Shown piece after piece: positions 58,425 to 64,000 of a stretch of DNA of 64,000 bases. How positions within the stretch are numbered: position 1 is the first letter of the stretch; every line of letters starts with the position of its first letter. Position numbers and translations under genes: made by a program. The notes below the pieces were generated by a model. It was not told the origin of the DNA and ran no database searches. It worked only from the letters and a program-made list of their open reading frames with translations. Source of the DNA: Bacteroides stercorirosoris (GTDB lineage: Bacteria; Bacteroidota; Bacteroidia; Bacteroidales; Bacteroidaceae); assembly GCF_900142015.1 (NCBI RefSeq), contig NZ_FQZN01000007.1:1-64000 (forward strand), read 5' to 3'.

Positions 58425-60077
58425 TTAGTTAACGTCCCACCATACATTGTTTTGTATGCTGTTGTTTCCACCCATACGGCTTTCGGCTTCTTTCACGTTA
58501 GTAGCATTCACAGTATATTCTGAAGAAGGATAATATATACGCTTGATATAAGCATTCGGCGTATTATTGGCCTGGTCGGAAGGATTCATGTTGAACACAC
58601 TTGAACTAACGCTTGCGAACGGCATGAGCGTAGGCTTGTGGAACTGACGGTGGTCAGCCCAAGTCTCGAAAGAACATTCCTGGAACTGAGCGATATATTT
58701 CTGGGTAAGAATCTTGTCCAAAGCTGTATTGCTGGTTCCTGTAATGTCGTCGTAGCTGGCTGTGGTTCCATAATAGTTTGGAGAGGTAGAAGCCAGGTAG
58801 CTTACAATGTTGCTTTCCGGAACACCGAGTTCAGTCATGCTTGAACGCACACCTGCTTCATATTCCGATTTGGCATCACCGCTCACAAGACCTAATTCGA
58901 TGGCGATAGCTTTCAGGAAACACAGTTCACTGTATTTGAACAGAGGATACTTTCTGTCGATAGTTTCATAATACCATGGGCCGATTTTGGAGAAGTCACT
59001 TACAAACTGACCATTGTCCATGGCAGCACCTACACCGGAGGCTACGTGTCCCGGATCTGTACCATCCCAATTGCCGGTCATACCTTCCGTTGCAGGAGTT
59101 TCGATGATACCTGCCGGTTCAAAGTGAATAGGAGCGCGGGGATCAACAACTGCAGGAGCATTTTTGGCGGCAAGAATAGCTTCGGTAATGTTTTTGTTTG
59201 CTTCACGGTCGGCTGCGGTGGGCCATGCCAATCCGCCGAGACCTTGCACGAGACGTTTGTAAGCTGTTGACATATGCAATACGGAAGAACCTTTATGATA
59301 ATAAATCGGGTTCTGGGCGAACTTGTCTTCACCTTGCTTCAAGAAAGCGGCATCGGCATCATTGCTGAATACACCTGCCGAGATAGCAGCGGCAGCTTCC
59401 GTTTTAGCCTTGGTAGCGTCTACGTCAGAGATACGGACAGCCATACGTAACCGGAGGGAATTAGCGAACTTTTTCCATTTGGCAGCGTCACCGGCGTAAA
59501 TGAGGTCATAAGAACCTACATTGTTAGCGGCTGATTCGTCCAGTTTGCTTGCAGCATCCTTCAATTCGTCGAATATCGTATAATAGATATCCTTCTGAGT
59601 GTCATACTTAGGCTGGTCAATGTCATTGGCAGCTTCAGAGTAAGGCACATCACCCATACAGTTAGTCAAACGCAACATCGCATACGCTTTCCAGATGCGG
59701 GCCATCTGTACGACATTGGTATGAACCGGATTACTCTCATTGGCACGAATCAGAGAGTTGGCATTGGTCAACACGGTATAGGTTAACTCCCATATATTGT
59801 CCACATAACGTGCGTCTATGTTATAGTCGGAAGCTGAAAGACCGTCATTGGCTGCATATTCGCAGAAAGTACTGATCATCAACTGGTCTATCTGTTGCCA
59901 TTGGTTGGCATAGGGAATACCGCGTCCCTGTATGAATATCAATTGAAACTTAGGATCGACTGAACCCGGCGTCGGGTTGTTGGGGTCAGTATTCATATCA
60001 TCAAAATCGCCGACACAGCCCGCAAGGGTCATTGAAAGACCGACAATGCTTATAATAGATTTAAATAACTTATTCAT
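58425..60077 (-). CDS. SusD/RagB-family nutrient-binding lipoprotein
   Basis: 550-residue outer-membrane lipoprotein with lipobox LAGC (Cys near 21). The N-terminus DDMNTDPNNPTPGSVDPKF is typical of the SusD-like_2 subgroup. Helical TPR-like segments (NSLIRANESNPVHTNVVQMARI, LTNCMGDVPYSEA) bind the ligand over the SusC channel. It is 15 bases downstream of the SusC gene and shares its transcript. No degradative enzyme lies beside it, so ligand is unknown; proximity to the peptidoglycan locus is suggestive only. Confidence 0.92.
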   Translation of the reverse strand: MNKLFKSIISIVGLSMTLAGCVGDFDDMNTDPNNPTPGSVDPKFQLIFIQGRGIPYANQWQQIDQLMISTFCEYAANDGLSASDYNIDARYVDNIWELTYTVLTNANSLIRANESNPVHTNVVQMARIWKAYAMLRLTNCMGDVPYSEAANDIDQPKYDTQKDIYYTIFDELKDAASKLDESAANNVGSYDLIYAGDAAKWKKFANSLRLRMAVRISDVDATKAKTEAAAAISAGVFSNDADAAFLKQGEDKFAQNPIYYHKGSSVLHMSTAYKRLVQGLGGLAWPTAADREANKNITEAILAAKNAPAVVDPRAPIHFEPAGIIETPATEGMTGNWDGTDPGHVASGVGAAMDNGQFVSDFSKIGPWYYETIDRKYPLFKYSELCFLKAIAIELGLVSGDAKSEYEAGVRSSMTELGVPESNIVSYLASTSPNYYGTTASYDDITGTSNTALDKILTQKYIAQFQECSFETWADHRQFHKPTLMPFASVSSSVFNMNPSDQANNTPNAYIKRIYYPSSEYTVNATNVKEAESRMGGNNSIQNNVWWDVN

Positions 60078-60092
60078 ATTCTTTCCTTTATT

Positions 60093-63000
60093 TTAGAATG
60101 TAACGTTAAGATTGAAACCAAATGAACGGGTAGAAGGCAAAGCGGCCGTTTCAACACCCTGTCCGTTACCGGTGGAGTATGTACATTCAGGATCGAATCC
60201 CGGGAGGTTGTTGTACAAGAAGCATACGTTATTGGCCACAGCGCTAATCTTGATACCGCTGATGATGGTCTTGTTGAACCATTTGCCCGGCATTGTCCAA
60301 GAGAAGTTAAGTTCGCGGAGGCGTACATTGGTGGCGTCATAAATGTAGTTTCCGATATTGCCATAGAACTGTCCCCAATAAGCGGTAGGATTAAGTTCCA
60401 CTGTGTTGGCAGCTCCTGTATTCACATTCACACCCTGAGAAATCAATCCCTTGCCAGTTGTATAATACTCTTCGCGTCCGACAGCAGTCTCTTTGGTCTG
60501 ACCGCAGGATTGCAGGCGCATCATGGATTGCAGATAAATATCGCCACCATAACGAACGTCGATCAGGAAGCCGAAGGAGAAGTTTTTCCATCTGAGTGAA
60601 GAACCGATACCTGCGGTCCAGTCCGGGTTCATATTACCGGAAACACGGAGAGTAGGATCTACGATGTATTTGCCATCATCACCGACAAGGCGATTACCCT
60701 TTTCGTCATATTTGAAACCATTGGTGTAAATCTGTCCGTAAGGTTCGCCTACTTTAGCCATTACGTAGCAGTTCTGTCCCATAGGACGTGCCAGGGTGAT
60801 GGATTCTACTCCTTCGTAAAGTTCTACAACTTCAGAAGAGTTCTTGGCGAAGTTAACCCAAAGATTCCAGTTCCAGTCACGGGTGCGAATAGGCGTGGTG
60901 TTCATCTGAATCTCCCAGCCCCAGTTGTCAACACGTCCGGCGTTGATATACTTGGCACTGTATCCTGAGGTGATAGATGAAGGCATGGAAATAATTTGGT
61001 TGTATGCACGTTTGTTATAGTACGTAACGTCGAATCCTAAACGGTTGTCAAGGAACCGGATGTCAGCACCGAACTCCATTGATTTGATAATTTCCGGTTT
61101 GAGATTAGCGTTCGCTTTCGTAGAAGGCTCGGCTACTCCCATCAGGCCCCCTGCCATGTTGGAGACTGTAGATAATACGGATAATAATTGGTATGGGTCG
61201 GTGTCATTTCCTGCCTCTGCATAAGAAGCACGCAGTTTGGCGAAAGAGATCCAGCTGGGAACGTCTATCTTAAACTTGGTCAGCATGTCGGTTACAACCC
61301 AACCCAAAGAGAATGAAGGATAGAAGAACGAGCGATTGTCCTTCGGCAATGTGGACGACCAGTCGTTGCGTACGGTTACATCGAAGAACAGGTAGTTGTC
61401 CCATGACAATTGTCCCAATGCATAAAGGGATTGAACTTCCTTTTCAGATTTATAAGTTCTTGTCGTCGTCGACTGTCCGTTTTGAATGGTGTAAAGTTCG
61501 GGGATATTCAAACCTTCGGCTGTAGCATAGAAGCTGTTATATTGGCGGTTCATTAAGTTGCCACCAACGGAGAGCATACCGGAGAATTTGGAACTTGCAA
61601 TGTTTTCTTTCTGGGCTGTAACCAGGAAGTCAGCATTGTATTCGGCCATGTTGTATTGACCGGTTGAGAAACGTCCGTCTTTGTAGCCGGCGCTTGAAAT
61701 CAAGTCATGGCGTATCCATTTTTCAGTTTTCTTGCCGTAGGTATCACCACCAAAGCGAATCATTGCTTTCAACCAGCTGTTTACTTCATAGGACAGCGAT
61801 GCAAAACCGTTAATACGGTTGGTTACGTCCTTGTTCCCGCTGAGAGAGGTCAGTGCATACGGGTTATTCACTACTGTAAGCATACTGGGATACCAGTCGA
61901 TAATCTTTCCATCCTTGTCGAAAACATCTTTCATCTCATGCAGGTTAATACTGCGCGGAGTATAAATGAGGGCGAATATAGGGTTGAAGCCGGATGCAGA
62001 GAATTCAGGACGGCCTTCACCTTTCTGATAGGTGTAATTCAGTTTAGCATCAAGAGTCAGGTTCTTGATGATTTCACCACCGGCACGAACGGAGAAGTTT
62101 GTCTTATTCAACTTGTTGTTGGGAATAACACCTTTACGCGTTGTGTTGGACATACCTACACGATAATTCATCTTGCCGGAAGAACCTGTCACGTCGAGAG
62201 AGTTACTCCAGGACGTACCTGTATCCATAAAATCAGAGTAGTCATTGTTTTTGGCTTCCATAGCACGGGTTTGTCCAGTCCAGTCGGTAACAACAGTTCC
62301 CATTTTAGGTCCCCAGGAGTTACGGGAGGTGGCAACGTATGCTCCGTCCGTACCTTGACCAAATTCATTCTGGAATTCCGGTTGAATCATCACATTCTCA
62401 AAAGTGAAGTTACTATTGTAGGAAACTTTGGTTTTGCCTCCTTGTCCTTGTTTCGTAGTAACGAGGATTACGCCATTACCACCGCGTGAGCCGTAAAGTG
62501 CTGTAGCCGAAGGACCTTTCAATACGGAAATAGATTCAACGTCATCGGGATTCAGCATGGATAATCCGTCACCGGTGTCCGAATAGCCTGCACCCCAGGA
62601 GTTTGTGTTTACGTCGTCAACGCCTTGAGAGTTATCAAACGGGATGCCATCCACTACAACCAAAGGCATGTTATTGCCGGATATGGAGTTATTACCACGG
62701 ATAACGATACGGTTTGAACCGCCGGGAACAGAAGTCGAGGAGATATTCATACCGGCAATCTTACCATTCAAGGATGTAGCGATGTTTGCAGTACGATTTT
62801 CAATAAGAGCGTCACCTTTTACATCTTGCACGGAATAGCCGAGGGCTTTCTTTTCACGCTTCATACCTAATGCTGTGACGACTACTTCATCCAGAGCATA
62901 GTCTGTACCGCTTAATTGTATTTTATAAGTCGTATTACTCGTAATGGGAATCTCTTGCGCATCAAATCCGATGAAGGATACGATAAGAGTTTTTCCATTA

Positions 63001-63263
63001 GATGGAATGTCGAGAGAGAATTTTCCGTCTATATCAGTTGCTGTACCGATACCTGTGCCTTGCACGAGGATAGTTGCTCCAATAATAGGTTCACCTTGAG
63101 TATCAGTAACAACTCCGGTTATTTTTCTTGAATTCTGTGTACTTGACGAGGTGGCATTCTGTGCATTTACACTCATTCCAGGGGCGTAACCGCTGCATAA
63201 AAGCATAAGTCCGGTTACTGATAGGATAAAAAGTTTTTTCCTTAACATAGATTTAATAAACAA
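60093..63263 (-). CDS. SusC/RagA-family TonB-dependent outer-membrane receptor
   Basis: 1056-residue outer-membrane importer. Signal peptide up to VNAQ, then a carboxypeptidase-regulatory-like domain (ITGVVTDTQGEPIIGATILV to about residue 125). The TonB plug begins with LDEVVVTALGMKREKKALGY and includes GVILVTTKQG-type strands; the 22-strand barrel ends in FGFNLNVTF. It imports a glycan or peptide delivered by the SusD neighbour, using TonB energy. No ECF sigma/anti-sigma genes are in view. A Met five codons in is an alternative start. Confidence 0.95.
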   Translation of the reverse strand: MFIKSMLRKKLFILSVTGLMLLCSGYAPGMSVNAQNATSSSTQNSRKITGVVTDTQGEPIIGATILVQGTGIGTATDIDGKFSLDIPSNGKTLIVSFIGFDAQEIPITSNTTYKIQLSGTDYALDEVVVTALGMKREKKALGYSVQDVKGDALIENRTANIATSLNGKIAGMNISSTSVPGGSNRIVIRGNNSISGNNMPLVVVDGIPFDNSQGVDDVNTNSWGAGYSDTGDGLSMLNPDDVESISVLKGPSATALYGSRGGNGVILVTTKQGQGGKTKVSYNSNFTFENVMIQPEFQNEFGQGTDGAYVATSRNSWGPKMGTVVTDWTGQTRAMEAKNNDYSDFMDTGTSWSNSLDVTGSSGKMNYRVGMSNTTRKGVIPNNKLNKTNFSVRAGGEIIKNLTLDAKLNYTYQKGEGRPEFSASGFNPIFALIYTPRSINLHEMKDVFDKDGKIIDWYPSMLTVVNNPYALTSLSGNKDVTNRINGFASLSYEVNSWLKAMIRFGGDTYGKKTEKWIRHDLISSAGYKDGRFSTGQYNMAEYNADFLVTAQKENIASSKFSGMLSVGGNLMNRQYNSFYATAEGLNIPELYTIQNGQSTTTRTYKSEKEVQSLYALGQLSWDNYLFFDVTVRNDWSSTLPKDNRSFFYPSFSLGWVVTDMLTKFKIDVPSWISFAKLRASYAEAGNDTDPYQLLSVLSTVSNMAGGLMGVAEPSTKANANLKPEIIKSMEFGADIRFLDNRLGFDVTYYNKRAYNQIISMPSSITSGYSAKYINAGRVDNWGWEIQMNTTPIRTRDWNWNLWVNFAKNSSEVVELYEGVESITLARPMGQNCYVMAKVGEPYGQIYTNGFKYDEKGNRLVGDDGKYIVDPTLRVSGNMNPDWTAGIGSSLRWKNFSFGFLIDVRYGGDIYLQSMMRLQSCGQTKETAVGREEYYTTGKGLISQGVNVNTGAANTVELNPTAYWGQFYGNIGNYIYDATNVRLRELNFSWTMPGKWFNKTIISGIKISAVANNVCFLYNNLPGFDPECTYSTGNGQGVETAALPSTRSFGFNLNVTF

Positions 63264-63797
63264 TAATGGTTAATAGTCCAGAATTATATCATACTAATGC
63301 AGGTTCACTTTGACGCATTGCAATTGAGTTTGTAATGCCATTAATTATTCAAAGCGGAACCAGAGGCTGTTTGCACAGTTATCACATTACCAATGTTTAA
63401 GCACAATACACTAATTGTTACTGTAGTGAAGAGCTTGTTGTTTCTTAATGCTCGTCTTTTGCGATCTTCATTCATAAAATAGTTGATGATTTTGTTGTTA
63501 ATTTAATAGTATTCTCAGAAATAAGGGGGGAGATGGACAGTATAGAAATAGCTGAGACCATTTCTTCTGTTAGATAAATTGTTGTTCCATAGGCTCTTTT
63601 TTTGTTTTAGGTTTAACTTATTTTATGTCTCTCTTTCTTAAATTATGTATTGGCTAAGTTCCAAGAGAACTTGGTAAAACGGTCATTAACCAAAAATTAA
63701 AATACGCTAAAGACTGTTATACTTTAGCTGGTTGTTTTAAGAGATAAACTCGTTATTAACAAAGGCAATGAAACGCTATTTATTCGTTTCTTCTTAG
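63264..63797 (-). other. Long 5' leader of the SusC/SusD transcript
   Basis: Between the SusC start and the candidate -7 box there are about 530 bases without a credible reading frame. The stretch is AT-rich. Such leaders can hold regulatory RNA structure, but I could not recognise a riboswitch class. Confidence 0.45.
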
Positions 63798-63805
63798 CAA
63801 AGATA
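63798..63805 (-). promoter_or_regulatory. Candidate SusC promoter -7 box with nearby dyad
   Basis: Minus-strand TATCTTTG, an exact TAnnTTTG match. Just upstream, ACATTCCTTT (63827-63836) and AAAGGAATGT (63873-63882) form a perfect 10-bp inverted repeat around the expected -33 region; it could be an operator. Nothing else is recognisable to 64000. Confidence 0.5.
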
Positions 63806-64000
63806 TATTATAATTTAATATCAAGAACATTCCTTTGCATTTATTTAACTTTATATCTATAAATTTGCGATTAAAGGAATGTTTAGTTCCTTTCAATATG
63901 CTTTATATACAATAATTAAGGTTCTTCAATATTTAATGAGTGGAATTCGACTAAGCCACTCATTGGAGTTTCTTCAATGACATCCAGTTCAATACCAAAT

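Overview
The window looks like a chromosomal segment of a gut Bacteroides. Three things point there: Bacteroides-type promoters (TTTG, about 19-20 bases, TAnnTTTG), few Shine-Dalgarno sites, and a SusC/SusD pair together with many secreted lipoproteins and TonB-type exports. I see no phage, conjugative element, complete insertion sequence, CRISPR array or rRNA. Three tRNA genes are present (Pro-CGG, Phe-GAA, Leu-TAG). All identifications come from reading the sequence; no database search was run.

Layout. 0.2-5.9 kb: tRNAs, malate dehydrogenase, a CvfB-like S1 RNA-binding protein behind a duplicated promoter, a Ser/Arg-rich secreted protein, ribosomal protein L19, and a ROK sugar kinase. 6.1-12.0 kb: a five-gene MacAB/TolC-type export operon (ATPase, two FtsX permeases, HlyD adaptor, TolC channel). 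12.1-16.6 kb: two glycosyltransferases, a DegT-type sugar aminotransferase and a FemAB/GNAT-like transferase, probably for surface glycans. 17.0-21.7 kb: topoisomerase IV-type subunit A, a secreted barrel-like protein and an S41 protease. 22.1-28.3 kb: a minus-strand run with an AraC-type regulator, a 972-residue coiled-coil lipoprotein (surface-layer candidate), a barrel, a DUF4369-like lipoprotein and an OmpA protein. 28.8-29.7 kb: an Rpn-family nuclease pseudogene and a 64-bp near-perfect palindrome. 30.0-32.2 kb: glycyl-tRNA synthetase and an FKBP lipoprotein.

32.3-55.3 kb is a single-direction, minus-strand locus that reads as a peptidoglycan (muropeptide/MurNAc) scavenging and recycling cluster. 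It holds two NamZ-type exo-N-acetylmuramidases, a large secreted MurNAc-L-alanine amidase, an AmpG-type permease, a sodium:solute symporter, and the MurT/MurK/MurQ set known from Tannerella forsythia. Beside these lies a giant FAD/Fe-S oxidase that could oxidise the D-lactate released by MurQ. A SpoIID/LytB protein, a DUF4922 HIT-like protein, a glycosyltransferase, a metallophosphoesterase/PQQ-propeller protein and a serine hydrolase-SGNH fusion complete it. 55.5-58.3 kb holds a convergent pair of secreted hydrolase-like genes, and 58.4-63.3 kb a SusC/SusD pair with a long leader.

The most unusual feature is a family of short palindromic cassettes inside and at the edges of the peptidoglycan-cluster genes (33.4-51.4 kb). 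Each has inverted arms built from tandem heptamers (ATTGACA) around a GGCTGCGCTG-type core. Several sit in frame within open reading frames, adding about 15-55 residues of Q/L/S/I/V/N/C-rich peptide. One copy has the same core but arms made of a different unit. The oxidase gene alone carries four. They recall the protein-coding palindromic elements of Rickettsia, but I know of no description for Bacteroides. Two copies of a REP/BIME-like 230-290 bp palindromic element (13.0 and 42.0 kb) and other intergenic palindromes show that the genome carries several repeat families.
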